Part shown: piece by piece, positions 1 to 8,354 of the stretch
Numbering within the stretch: the first letter of the stretch is position 1
Layout: each line of letters starts with the position of its first letter
Source: Candidatus Raymondbacteria bacterium RIFOXYA2_FULL_49_16
Lineage (GTDB): Bacteria > Fibrobacterota > OXYB2-FULL-49-7 > XYB2-FULL-49-35
Length of the DNA stretch: 64,000 nucleotides
Assembly (NCBI GenBank): GCA_001789205.1
Contig: MFYT01000058.1
Span: 62,001 to 126,000 of the forward strand
Direction: 5' to 3'
Position numbers and translations under genes: made by a program
The notes under the pieces: model-generated
The model's input: only the letters and a program-made list of their open reading frames with translations
The model's database searches: none
Told to the model about the DNA's origin: nothing

Positions 1-959
1 AGCAGGCCCTCAACCGCGGCCTTCAAAGCATCGCACCCTTCTGTGTGGTGCAAAAGTTGCCTGATGAGGATGTCGTTAGCGGCAAAAGATCTGGGCGCCA
101 TCTCAACAGCGTTGCGGCTATAGGTAAGCGCTTCATCGATGTCGCCCTTCTTAAATAAATAGTTTGAAAGGGCGCACAACGCCTCGATTGACTGGGGCGC
201 CCGTTCAACGATCTGGCGGTAGATGAGTCCTACCTCGCCATAGGCGCCGGTTTCAAAATAGTAACGCTCCACCTTGTCGAAAACAAGATAGGCTTTGGAA
301 GGAAGGGTATCAAAAAGTTGGGACCAGAACTGCAGCGCATCATCAACGCGGTTTTCCGCAAAATAGGTATCGGCGATGAGGATGTAGGGCCACGGCGTAT
401 TAGGATTGAGCTTCATGGCCTCCTTAAACTTGATGCGGGCGGCCCGGCCGTTCTTCCCGGCAATGGCATTGCCGCTTTCAAGGTAATAATATTCCAGGTT
501 CTCGGATGAACCAGTTCCCTTCTGGCGATTTATCTCCATTTTCAGTTCAATGGCAGCGTCCCATTCAGCCGTTGCCTCGAATAGCTTAAGAAGTTCTTCC
601 TTGAGCCAGAGACTGGCGTCGATTTTCACCGCCTCGGTTAACAACGCCTGGGCCTTGCGGACATTGCGCATGGCAAGATAATCGCGGATGAGCGCCCGTT
701 TTACCTTGTTGACAAATTCCGCGGGAAGCGACGAGCGGTGCAGCAGATCGGTGTGGACTTTCTCGGCACGTTCATATTGCCCCCGTGCGCGGAAAATATT
801 TCCTATATGATAATAGGCGTCGACAATCTCGGAATCCAGTTCCACGCATTCGCGGAACTGGCGCATGGCGTTGTCGAGGTTGCCATCGAGAAGAAGGTTG
901 ATTCCGCGGTTATAAAAATCGGCGCCCGTAGGGTTTTTCTTGGTAAACGGCAGATTCAT
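1..959 (-). CDS. lapB: LapB-like TPR protein, 3' end outside window
   Basis: Partial gene of 319 visible codons; it runs off the left edge without a stop. It reads as helical TPR-type repeats throughout (for example residues near FYNRGINLLLDGNLDNAM, then YYHIGNIFRARGQYERAEK). In the LapB/YciM family such repeats are followed by a C-terminal rubredoxin-like metal-binding domain, which would lie outside the window. LapB governs lipopolysaccharide synthesis by steering LpxC turnover. The E. coli protein has an N-terminal membrane anchor; none is visible here, so membrane attachment may depend on the adjacent LapA-like protein. The ATG at 959 overlaps the stop of that gene as ATGA, which suggests translational coupling. 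The call rests on gene order plus TPR content. A generic TPR protein remains possible. Confidence 0.7.
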   Translation of the reverse strand, partial: MNLPFTKKNPTGADFYNRGINLLLDGNLDNAMRQFRECVELDSEIVDAYYHIGNIFRARGQYERAEKVHTDLLHRSSLPAEFVNKVKRALIRDYLAMRNVRKAQALLTEAVKIDASLWLKEELLKLFEATAEWDAAIELKMEINRQKGTGSSENLEYYYLESGNAIAGKNGRAARIKFKEAMKLNPNTPWPYILIADTYFAENRVDDALQFWSQLFDTLPSKAYLVFDKVERYYFETGAYGEVGLIYRQIVERAPQSIEALCALSNYLFKKGDIDEALTYSRNAVEMAPRSFAANDILIRQLLHHTEGCDALKAAVEGL

Positions 960-1351
960 AACGGTAGTTGGCCCTCGCTTTCCGGCCTGGGAACGCGCAG
1001 GGAAGCGCTCTCCTTGCCGTTGATGATCATGGTTTTTTCAAGATCGGACGCCCCTGCCTGGAGGGAGACATTGCGGTAATCGTTGAGCTCATCCTTGAGA
1101 TTTTTAATGACCTTGTTCTTGCCCGAAAGTTCGGTCTTCATCTTGAAATAATTGAACAGGGAAACGACAAACCAAGTCAGGAAACCTGCGCCAAAGGACA
1201 CCAGCATGAGAAAATAGGGTTTCCATTCAACCCTTTTGATCAGGAAGCTGATCTCAATGGGATCGCCTTCGAAGAGGTTGCGGTTCGACATGATGAACAC
1301 CACCGCGACAAACAGGATACCAACGATAAAAAACCACCGTATTGCCCACAT
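956..1351 (-). CDS. lapA: LapA-domain (DUF1049) inner-membrane protein
   Basis: 131 aa. Two hydrophobic segments lie at about residues 4-21 and 43-65, followed by a charged coiled-coil-like region (KTELSGKNKVIKNLKDEL), which is the usual LapA/DUF1049 layout. In Proteobacteria LapA forms a complex with LapB in the inner membrane that controls lipopolysaccharide assembly. I chose the ATG at 1351 because AGGAGAAGG stands just before it; a longer frame back to 1462 has no such site and would run into the end of miaB. Its stop overlaps the next start (ATGA) of the TPR gene, so the two are very likely made together. Confidence 0.8.
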   Translation of the reverse strand: MWAIRWFFIVGILFVAVVFIMSNRNLFEGDPIEISFLIKRVEWKPYFLMLVSFGAGFLTWFVVSLFNYFKMKTELSGKNKVIKNLKDELNDYRNVSLQAGASDLEKTMIINGKESASLRVPRPESEGQLPL

Positions 1352-1391
1352 ACCTTCTCCTTTGTTCGGACACGAGTTGAGTATCCGTGCG

Positions 1392-2684
1392 CTATGATAG
1401 AACCTCGCCCTGTAACGCCCAGCCTGTAGATCCGGTAATGCGCACGCGCAGTATTTTACCAATCAGGTCTGGAGCAGCCATAAATATAACATTTTTAAAA
1501 CCCCGTGTACGAGAAGTTACCTGATTGGGATCCCGCGGGCTGATACCCTCGACTAGCACCTCCTCTTCCCTGCCCACGCACGCCTGATTTTTGCGTTTGG
1601 TGATCTCCATCTGCAGGGCAATGATTTCATTGATACGTCTAACCTTTTCGGCCCTGTCAACATCGTCAGACAGTTCTGCGGCGTGCGTCCCCTTCCGGGG
1701 TGAATAGACAAACATGAAGGCCGAATCGAACAAGACCTCCCTGAGCAGATTGAGCGTTTCCCGGTGATCCTCCGCTGTTTCGCCGGGAAAGCCCGAAAGC
1801 ACATCGGTGGAAAGGGCAATATTAGGAACACGGTCCCGGAGTTTGCTAATGGTGCGTACATATGCGGTACGAGTGTATCCCCGGTTCATACGCGCAAGAA
1901 CACGGTCTGACCCAGACTGCATGGGAAGATGGAGGAATTCGCACAACGAGGGAAGCGCCCCGAAGCAGGCGATGACCTCGTCGGAAAGGTCCTTGGGGTG
2001 CGAGGTCATGAACCTGAGCCGCCGGACGCCGGGCACCGAATCGACCGACCGCAGGAGCCCGGCGAATCCTATATTGTCGCTTGCGTACGAATTGACGTTT
2101 TGTCCCAACAGCGTGAATTCTTTGAAACCCTTATCCACCGCCTTTTTTACTTCATCGAGTACGGCCGCGACAGATTTGCTCTCCTCCCTGCCCCGTACAT
2201 AGGGAACAATACAGTACGAGCAGAAATTATTGCACCCACGCATAATGGGGATCCAAGCGTTGGTCCCTGCTGTACGAACAGGTTCGATATCCATGTAGAA
2301 ATCGCGTCCGTCATTGTTGGAAGAAACGGTTATAGCCCGATGTTCGGTCAACTCGGCCAAAAAACGGTATTTGTCCGGGCCTATCACATAGTCGATAAAG
2401 GGCAGCCGCTCAAATATGCGTTCCTGCTCTTCCTGGGCCAAGCAGCCGGCCACCGCGATCCTGAGTCCCTTGTTGTGCTGTTTAAGGGGTTTAAAACGGG
2501 CAATCTGCGCATGTACGCGCGTGACCGCACTTTCGCGCACCGTGCAGGTGTTGATGATAATAAGATCGGCACGCTGGGGCAGGGGTGTTTGTTCCATGCC
2601 AGAAGCAATGAGAATACCCGTGATAGACTCGCTGTCAGCAAGATTCATCTGGCAGCCGTAGGATTCTATGTAGAAAAAATGCAT
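1392..2684 (-). CDS. miaB: tRNA-2-methylthio-N6-dimethylallyladenosine synthase
   Basis: About 430 aa. Radical-SAM methylthiotransferase that adds a methylthio group to i6A37 of tRNAs. The N-terminal domain has three cluster cysteines (SYGCQMN, NTCTVRE, AGCLAQEE). The radical-SAM motif CNNFCSYC follows with the MiaB-type VPYVRGRE, and the C-terminal 60 residues form a TRAM domain. The ATG at 2684 gives the canonical MiaB N-terminus (MHFFYIESYGCQMN). A TTG at 2711 would add nine residues but lies inside a perfect palindrome. No clear ribosome-binding site is visible before 2684. lapA starts 40 nt downstream. Confidence 0.95.
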   Translation of the reverse strand: MHFFYIESYGCQMNLADSESITGILIASGMEQTPLPQRADLIIINTCTVRESAVTRVHAQIARFKPLKQHNKGLRIAVAGCLAQEEQERIFERLPFIDYVIGPDKYRFLAELTEHRAITVSSNNDGRDFYMDIEPVRTAGTNAWIPIMRGCNNFCSYCIVPYVRGREESKSVAAVLDEVKKAVDKGFKEFTLLGQNVNSYASDNIGFAGLLRSVDSVPGVRRLRFMTSHPKDLSDEVIACFGALPSLCEFLHLPMQSGSDRVLARMNRGYTRTAYVRTISKLRDRVPNIALSTDVLSGFPGETAEDHRETLNLLREVLFDSAFMFVYSPRKGTHAAELSDDVDRAEKVRRINEIIALQMEITKRKNQACVGREEEVLVEGISPRDPNQVTSRTRGFKNVIFMAAPDLIGKILRVRITGSTGWALQGEVLS

Positions 2685-2705
2685 GCTAAAGTAAAATATA
2701 ATGAA

Positions 2706-2761
2706 GAACAATCCTGCCGGTAGGGGCGAAATGCATTACACCCCTACCGGCAGGATTGTTC
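2706..2761. repeat. Perfect 21-bp inverted repeat
   Basis: The arms 2706-2726 and 2741-2761 are exact reverse complements, separated by a 14-nt loop containing ATGCAT. It lies between the stop of the PII-like gene (2781) and the start of miaB. It could act as a terminator or mRNA barrier on the minus strand, although no T-run follows directly. The GGTAGGGGCG core resembles intergenic REP-like palindromes found in many genomes. A mobile-repeat origin is an inference, because only one copy is in this window. Confidence 0.75.
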
Positions 2762-2780
2762 AAGGTTGCACCAATTCTGC

Positions 2781-3911
2781 TTATTTCCCCAAATACGTAC
2801 ACGCTTTGGGTACCTTGCGAAGCAGGATCTTGGCGTGGCCGTTGTCGCCAAAGGCGCCCGCTTTTTCGAGCGCCTCGACAATGACCGGCACCTGCTTTTC
2901 ACCCACGATCATGCTGCACAGTTCGCGGGCGGGCGACAGCGTGCGGTAGTCGGCGCCGCCGCTGTGGACCAATTTCATTTTGTTGATAGTTGCGCCCGCG
3001 GCGCCCGCGGCCATTGCGGCGGAGACAAGGTCGTTTGAGGTTCCATCGTCGCAAAAAAGCATGAACCCCACGAGTGAACTGAGGTAGGGACGGGATCCTA
3101 CGGCGCCTTTTTCAGCAACACCCCTGCTGCGCCAGCTGAACCCACTCTTGAGTTCGTCTATGGCGGAGATGATCTGCTCCATGCTTGCCGCATGACGAGG
3201 GGCCTCGGTGCTTACCCGCGCATTGACAATGCCTCGTGAAAGGGGATGGATATAAATAAACCCGTTGCCGGGCTGATCAAGCTTGCCCGCGTCGATCATC
3301 ATGTCCATTATCATCTCGGCATCATAGGTGCTGGCAATCGCCTGGATGACCTCTTTTTCAGCGGAAATGGCCACCCTAAGCAGGCCCAGCTTGTCGCGCA
3401 CTCCCGTACCAATGCCGAAAAAGGTTGAAGGCACGCAGGTACCGGTCTCGAGCGTGACCCGGGCAATGTCGTCGCCCCTGCCGCGCTGAACAATACAGCA
3501 AATACCCATAAGTTCGGCATCGGTCTTGGCTTTTTCACCGGAAAAAGAGCAGGCGCCATCGACCTGGCCACACGCCTCGCATGCCCTCACCTGTTCGACC
3601 TCTTCGCTGAATACTGTGGCCCTGCCTCCTTTTTTCAGGCGACAGACATCCGTAAGCATGCCTAAACAGGCTTCCTCAGCTCCGGCCGCGACAAGAAACA
3701 TGAAAATGTCCGCTGATTCGTTTATCAGGGACGCTCCGGGCGCGAAAAAGCCCAGGAGTCCTTTGCGTTGCTGCAGCATGCCAACTCTGCCGGTAATGAT
3801 ATTCATGGAATTCAGGCCATAGTGCAGAGCCATATCAGCAAGCTTGACCAAGGAGGATATGTTTTTATCGACAATGGCTGTGATAAGCCGTAGGGGGATT
3901 GCGGTATTCAT
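2781..3911 (-). CDS. PII-like signalling protein with three apparent PII folds
   Basis: 376 aa. Three stretches follow the PII/ferredoxin-like order (strand, helix, strand, loop, strand, helix, strand): about residues 5-105 (RLITAIVDK start), 130-235 (ELMGICCIVQRG start) and 280-376 (SSLVGFMLFCDD start, ending AFGDNGHAKILLRKV). A cysteine cluster, CEACGQVDGAC, sits between the first two. PII proteins normally work as homotrimers that bind ATP/ADP and 2-oxoglutarate and control transporters or enzymes. One chain with three such folds could act as a pseudo-trimer. The start codon directly follows the stop of the DUF1538 gene (TAAATG), so the two are co-expressed and probably partners. The PII assignment is by fold pattern and neighbour; the exact domain count is my inference. 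Confidence 0.7.
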   Translation of the reverse strand: MNTAIPLRLITAIVDKNISSLVKLADMALHYGLNSMNIITGRVGMLQQRKGLLGFFAPGASLINESADIFMFLVAAGAEEACLGMLTDVCRLKKGGRATVFSEEVEQVRACEACGQVDGACSFSGEKAKTDAELMGICCIVQRGRGDDIARVTLETGTCVPSTFFGIGTGVRDKLGLLRVAISAEKEVIQAIASTYDAEMIMDMMIDAGKLDQPGNGFIYIHPLSRGIVNARVSTEAPRHAASMEQIISAIDELKSGFSWRSRGVAEKGAVGSRPYLSSLVGFMLFCDDGTSNDLVSAAMAAGAAGATINKMKLVHSGGADYRTLSPARELCSMIVGEKQVPVIVEALEKAGAFGDNGHAKILLRKVPKACTYLGK

Positions 3912-6038
3912 TTAGAGGGCCCCTCCTTTCCCGGTCTCTATCGCGGACTCCTTGAGCGCTGCCGCGCTTTTCCTGTTTAAAAATATGCCCACAGCGAGCA
4001 TGGTGAGGATGGGGTACACGGACGCAAGCGCTAAAATGCCGAATCCTTCGACTACACCTACTTGGTTGCCGATGCCGAGTCCCATAGCAATGACCAGGGG
4101 GACAGTGACCGGGCCCGTGGTAACGCCGCCGGAATCCCAGCTAATGTTGGTAAAATCCTCCTTTGAGAAAATCGTGAGCGTCACCACTACGATGTAGGGA
4201 GGAACCAGGAGATACATCAGGGGAATGTCCCAGATGATCTTTACTAACCCCATAAGCAGCCCCATACCCACACCAACCGCCACGGTCTGCATAATAACAA
4301 ATTTTTTTATTGTTCCAACCGTGAGTTCCTCGACAGTTTGGCCCAACGCGTTTAACGCGGGCTCGGCCAGCGTTGCGCCATAGCCCATAATAAAGGCAAA
4401 GGCCAAAACCACAAGGATTCCGAGCATGCCGCCCATGCCGTTGAAAAGCGGCCCCTTGGTGGGTACATAGACATACTGGCCTGTGGCCGGATCGTACGAT
4501 TCCCTGTGAAAGGGAAATGGCGAATATTCCTCTCCGCGCTTCGCGTAGAAAAACTGCGCCTTTTCACCAGTGCTCGTAACCGCGTTCTGGACCAAGCTGG
4601 TGTCGAACTGCGCAATGACTTTTTTCTCGTTCTGAAGGGGAATGGCCTGGAACGACGATGGCAACATTTGGCCCGCCTGATTTCCCAGTTTAGCAAGACC
4701 CAGTTCTATACCGATATTAAAAAACGTCATGCCGACAAGCGCAACCAGTATTCCCAGAAATATTTCATCGGCCTTGGGGAGTTTTTCGCGGAGCAGAAGG
4801 GTGAGAACAAGAACAAGAAAAATTACCAGAGGCATAATGGCCTGGATGGCTGCCAGGGTGTTTCTCTTCAGGATTTCACCGATGAACAACGGCTCCTGCG
4901 CAACCGTAGCATAGCGCGCTATGGCTTCACGGACTTTTTCCTCGCTTCCGAAAACAATCAGCCGTTGTTCGGCACTTCCCCGGGTCGCGGCCCATTTTTC
5001 CATTGCATGAGGAAGGATGCCAAAAATGAGGGTTTGCAGCGCAGGGTCGGCTTTTACCTTGGCGCAATAGTCGAGCATTTTCTGCTTGTCGTTGTCAAAA
5101 AGCGCAAGCTGGGTCGCTTCACCCGTGTTCAGCAGCACATATCCGTTCATATCGTCGACGCTGGTGAAAAGCGCTGCCGCTTTTTCCCGGTTTGCCGCGG
5201 TGAAAAAATCAGACTCTTCCATGACTTTTGGCACTGAGCCAAGATTGGCATATCCAAGAATAAGTACGGTCAGAATTGGAAAAAGCGATGCGAGCGAAAC
5301 AACGCCAAAGCCTGAAGCGCCGGAGTCGGCCCTGCCCACAACACGGCAGATACCGATGCCCAGGGCCAGCACCAGGGGCACGGTGACCGGGCCTGTGGTC
5401 ACAGCGCCGCAATCCCAAGCCACGCCCGAAAGATAGAGAATATTTGGTTCGAACAGGCCATAGAGTGAAGCCGGAATAAGGATGGCCATGCCGATGAAGA
5501 GAAAGGGTTTGAGCGACCAATTGTACATAAAACGAAGCATGCCGAACATGACCGCACATCCCACGCCCACACCAACGGAATAGACCAGATAGCTGGAATA
5601 TTTATTGAGGATAAGAAAAAGCAAGGGCGCATCCCAAGGCGTGACAAAAGAACCCGCGGCCTTGAGAATGCCGATTGCCGGTTCGGCCATGGTTACCCCC
5701 ACGCCGAGAATAAAGGAAAATAAAAGTATAACGGGTAATTTTGACTTTTGCGGCAGCTTGACGCCGATAGTTTCGCCCAGGGGCATAATGCCGAGAAACA
5801 AGCCTTCCATGTAGAACATGAGGCCGAGAATGACCAAGGCAAGACCCGCGGCAATGGCCGAAGCCTCGGCAATGGGAATGCCTAAAATGATGGTTTGGAA
5901 AAATATCAAATACAGAACAATGAGCCAAAGGCTTTTTACCTGTGCCATAAGACGGTCTTTGACATAGGGCACCAAAAGGCCCATGGCCTGCTTAAAGCTG
6001 ACTTTTATTTTTCCCGAGCTCTGCTGTTGGACAGCCAT
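3912..6038 (-). CDS. DUF1538 integral membrane protein, predicted transporter
   Basis: 708 aa, two related membrane halves. Each half has a near-identical signature, DCGAVTTGPVTVPLVLALG in the first and DSGGVTTGPVTVPLVIAMG in the second, and each has a GVGV/MAEPA-type helix. This is an inverted or tandem repeat layout typical of secondary transporters. A soluble insert of roughly 110 residues (from about ESDFFTAANREKAAA) separates the halves. A second, shorter soluble stretch lies inside the second half (around QFDTSLVQNAVTSTGEK). DUF1538 proteins have no firmly known substrate. The downstream PII-like gene suggests that transport is gated by a nucleotide or metabolite sensor. The start at 6038 has GGAGGT seven to eight bases upstream. 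Confidence 0.85.
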   Translation of the reverse strand: MAVQQQSSGKIKVSFKQAMGLLVPYVKDRLMAQVKSLWLIVLYLIFFQTIILGIPIAEASAIAAGLALVILGLMFYMEGLFLGIMPLGETIGVKLPQKSKLPVILLFSFILGVGVTMAEPAIGILKAAGSFVTPWDAPLLFLILNKYSSYLVYSVGVGVGCAVMFGMLRFMYNWSLKPFLFIGMAILIPASLYGLFEPNILYLSGVAWDCGAVTTGPVTVPLVLALGIGICRVVGRADSGASGFGVVSLASLFPILTVLILGYANLGSVPKVMEESDFFTAANREKAAALFTSVDDMNGYVLLNTGEATQLALFDNDKQKMLDYCAKVKADPALQTLIFGILPHAMEKWAATRGSAEQRLIVFGSEEKVREAIARYATVAQEPLFIGEILKRNTLAAIQAIMPLVIFLVLVLTLLLREKLPKADEIFLGILVALVGMTFFNIGIELGLAKLGNQAGQMLPSSFQAIPLQNEKKVIAQFDTSLVQNAVTSTGEKAQFFYAKRGEEYSPFPFHRESYDPATGQYVYVPTKGPLFNGMGGMLGILVVLAFAFIMGYGATLAEPALNALGQTVEELTVGTIKKFVIMQTVAVGVGMGLLMGLVKIIWDIPLMYLLVPPYIVVVTLTIFSKEDFTNISWDSGGVTTGPVTVPLVIAMGLGIGNQVGVVEGFGILALASVYPILTMLAVGIFLNRKSAAALKESAIETGKGGAL

Positions 6039-6117
6039 TTATACCTCCGGGGATTTCGTGTAACTCAGACAGAAATATATACTTTACGATTAAAAAAGAG
6101 AAACAAAAATAGAAGAC

Positions 6118-6780
6118 TCAGAATTGTCCGGTCTTAAGGAATAAAAGTGTTTTCTTGCGGACGAAATCGTTGTCCATAATAAAGGTATGCCCGCATGGGG
6201 CGATAAAGAACCCTTTTTCGCCCGGGCAGTGCGCTTGCGCCGGAGGCACTTTGGCATCATACTCGCCTGCGATGACCCCTGTTGCAAACGGGACCGGGCC
6301 AAGCCTATTTACAAAACTATGCGTATCGGCGGTGAGCATGGCCAGGGATGGCCCAAGCAGGAAATTGGCAACCGGGTTTTTAACAAACACATCGGCCCAG
6401 GGTGAGCCCCTGTTGGGCGGTGCGAGCATGACCACCCTGAGGATGGTACAGGGCAGCTGTGTACGCGCCAGCCGGGTAAGCAAATGCCGTACCACAATGC
6501 CGCCCATGGAATGGGTTACAAAGAAAAGCGTATCAGTCCTGCCATATTTCCAAACCTCCCTAAGCAGCGAGATTGAGAAGACAGGAATGCTGTCGCTGGT
6601 GCTATTGTATCCAAAATTATGAACAACAAAACCCTCTTTTTCCAGGTATTTTCCTAGAAAATGCATGGACAAGGTTGAGCGTCCCAGTCCGTGCACCAGA
6701 ATGATATGCTGGGCTGAATGGAGATCCGGATGAAAAAACAGGAAACAGAAAAGGCTGATAGCGGCTGCGCTATGCCGCAT
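6118..6780 (-). CDS. Secreted alpha/beta hydrolase (lipase/esterase-like)
   Basis: About 220 aa from the ATG at 6780. A hydrophobic N-terminal stretch (AAAISLFCFLFF) acts as a signal sequence. The lipase core follows: oxyanion region ILVHGLGRS, nucleophile elbow THSMGG with the catalytic Ser, an Asp candidate in GEYDAKVPP, and the His in APCGHTFIM. The order Ser-Asp-His fits the alpha/beta hydrolase fold of triacylglycerol lipases and PGAP1-like esterases. It overlaps the end of oppF (stop at 6770), so it is probably transcribed at the tail of the peptide-transport operon. An alternative ATG at 6795 adds five residues. The substrate is unknown. Confidence 0.85.
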   Translation of the reverse strand: MRHSAAAISLFCFLFFHPDLHSAQHIILVHGLGRSTLSMHFLGKYLEKEGFVVHNFGYNSTSDSIPVFSISLLREVWKYGRTDTLFFVTHSMGGIVVRHLLTRLARTQLPCTILRVVMLAPPNRGSPWADVFVKNPVANFLLGPSLAMLTADTHSFVNRLGPVPFATGVIAGEYDAKVPPAQAHCPGEKGFFIAPCGHTFIMDNDFVRKKTLLFLKTGQF

Positions 6781-7729
6781 ATGGACACCGTACATACCTG
6801 TTACCGCCTCTGTCCTTTAGCGCAGGATGGTTGACGCGGCAATCCTCCTGGACCATGGGACAGCGCGTGTGAAATACGCAGCCGGATGGAGGATTTGAAG
6901 GGCTGGGTACATCACCAAACAGGACGTTCCGTTTTCGCAAAGGGGAAATTTTTGGTTCGGGTACGGCCAACAACAACGCCTTGGTGTAGGGATGGAGCGG
7001 CTGGGAGCACACGATACTGGCTGGTCCGGTCTCCATGACATGCCCCAGGTACATGACAACAATAAAATCTGAGATGTGTTTGACCACACTCAGGTTATGG
7101 GAAATGAAAAGATATGAAAGGCCGAATTCGCGTTTAAGGTCGATGAGTAAATTAATGATCTGCGCCTGTACCGACACGTCGAGGGCCGAAACCGGTTCGT
7201 CGGCGATGATGAGCGACGGCTTGAGCGCAAGCGCGCGCGCAATGCCGATGCGCTGACGCTGGCCGCCGGAAAATTCGTGCGGGTAGCGGTTAACGGCCGT
7301 GCGCGGGAGACTGACCACGTTGAGAAGGTCGAGTACTTTACTTTCAATATCCGCGCCACGACAGATATTGTGCACGATAAATGGTTCGGCAAGGATGCTT
7401 CCCACGGTCATACGCGGATTGAGAGAACTCAAAGGGTCCTGGAAGATGATCTGCAGGTTCCTGCGCTCGGTCTTGAGCGCCTTTCCCTTGAGTGTGAGCA
7501 GGTCGCGGTCTTTAAATAAAATACTGCCAGAGGTAGGCTCAATAAGACGCAGAATACAACGGCCAACCGTGGTTTTGCCGCACCCTGATTCACCCACCAG
7601 GCCCACCACCTGGTTCTGCTCAATGGTAAAGGAGACGTCGTCAACCGCTTTTACGTGTCCTGAAACACGCGATAGCACACCCGTTGTTATTGGAAAGTAT
7701 TTCTTAAGATTTGAAACGTTTAAAAGCAT
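6770..7729 (-). CDS. oppF: Oligopeptide ABC transporter ATPase OppF
   Basis: 319 aa. Walker A is GESGCGKTT at about residues 46-54, the signature is FSGGQRQRIGIARAL, and Walker B is SLIIADEPVSALD. The C-terminal oligopeptide/dipeptide extension includes the motif GCVFHTRCP. It is one of the two ATPases that power a type I peptide importer. In ordinary opp operons oppF follows oppD directly. Here its partner oppD lies 1.8 kb upstream, beyond a two-gene cassette. The ATG at 7729 is 13 nt downstream of the end of that cassette. Confidence 0.93.
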   Translation of the reverse strand: MLLNVSNLKKYFPITTGVLSRVSGHVKAVDDVSFTIEQNQVVGLVGESGCGKTTVGRCILRLIEPTSGSILFKDRDLLTLKGKALKTERRNLQIIFQDPLSSLNPRMTVGSILAEPFIVHNICRGADIESKVLDLLNVVSLPRTAVNRYPHEFSGGQRQRIGIARALALKPSLIIADEPVSALDVSVQAQIINLLIDLKREFGLSYLFISHNLSVVKHISDFIVVMYLGHVMETGPASIVCSQPLHPYTKALLLAVPEPKISPLRKRNVLFGDVPSPSNPPSGCVFHTRCPMVQEDCRVNHPALKDRGGNRYVRCPYAA

Positions 7730-7742
7730 ATGAATACAAAAA

Positions 7743-8354
7743 TTATTTTTCTGTAGAGGAAGGACTGAAAGAGTATTCTTTTATTTTAGTCACCAAACCC
7801 TGCAAACTTTTTGAATGCCGACATGCATCATCAACACTCCATGAATTTAGAATGAATTCTCCAATGCAAGTATTATAATTCCTTCCTATTGAAGCAGTAC
7901 CCTGGGGAATAATGTCTTTTTTAATGTTTCGTTTTGAAGAACGTTTTGCGAGATTTATGATATATTCTTTGGGGTTATCGATACCTTCTGGATCCCTGTC
8001 TATGATATTGTCCGACACCCCAAGGAAAGACGCAAAATTTTTCCGATCGGCCAACAGCCAGGCTTCGGCTTCGCGTATTGCGATTCTGAACAATAAATTT
8101 CCATCCTTTTTGAATGCGATCCATTCGTCGATTAGAGAAGCAGCACATATCGCGCGATCAAGATCAGTAAGAATTATGAAAGGGAAATGTTTTGCGGCTT
8201 TATTAAACGCCAGCATATTTTGTTTGATATATGAATTACCTCTTTTTCCAAGAACTCTATAAATTTCAAAATTTCTTGACGAATACCTTATCACCCTGCG
8301 TAAAACAAACAGATGGATATCATCTTCTACTACAAGATTTACGTTGATACTCAT
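7743..8354 (-). CDS. TOPRIM/DUF4276-like protein, partner of AAA ATPase
   Basis: 203 aa. Motifs typical of TOPRIM-like DUF4276/RloB-type proteins are visible: an acidic residue early (VVEDDIHLF), TDLDR at about residue 62, and REAEAWLLADR near residue 95. Together these could form the metal-binding acidic site of a nuclease or primase fold. The ATG overlaps the stop of the upstream ATPase as ATGA, so the two are translationally coupled. Base composition is AT-rich compared with the flanking opp genes. ATPase plus TOPRIM pairs are common in phage-defence loci, for example OLD-type and Gabija-type systems. I infer a defence role but see no direct proof, and the exact family is not certain. Confidence 0.65.
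   Translation of the reverse strand: MSINVNLVVEDDIHLFVLRRVIRYSSRNFEIYRVLGKRGNSYIKQNMLAFNKAAKHFPFIILTDLDRAICAASLIDEWIAFKKDGNLLFRIAIREAEAWLLADRKNFASFLGVSDNIIDRDPEGIDNPKEYIINLAKRSSKRNIKKDIIPQGTASIGRNYNTCIGEFILNSWSVDDACRHSKSLQGLVTKIKEYSFSPSSTEK

Noticed and set aside
1929-2723. Open frame of 264 codons on the plus strand
   Set aside because: Antisense to miaB, with no ribosome site or motif.
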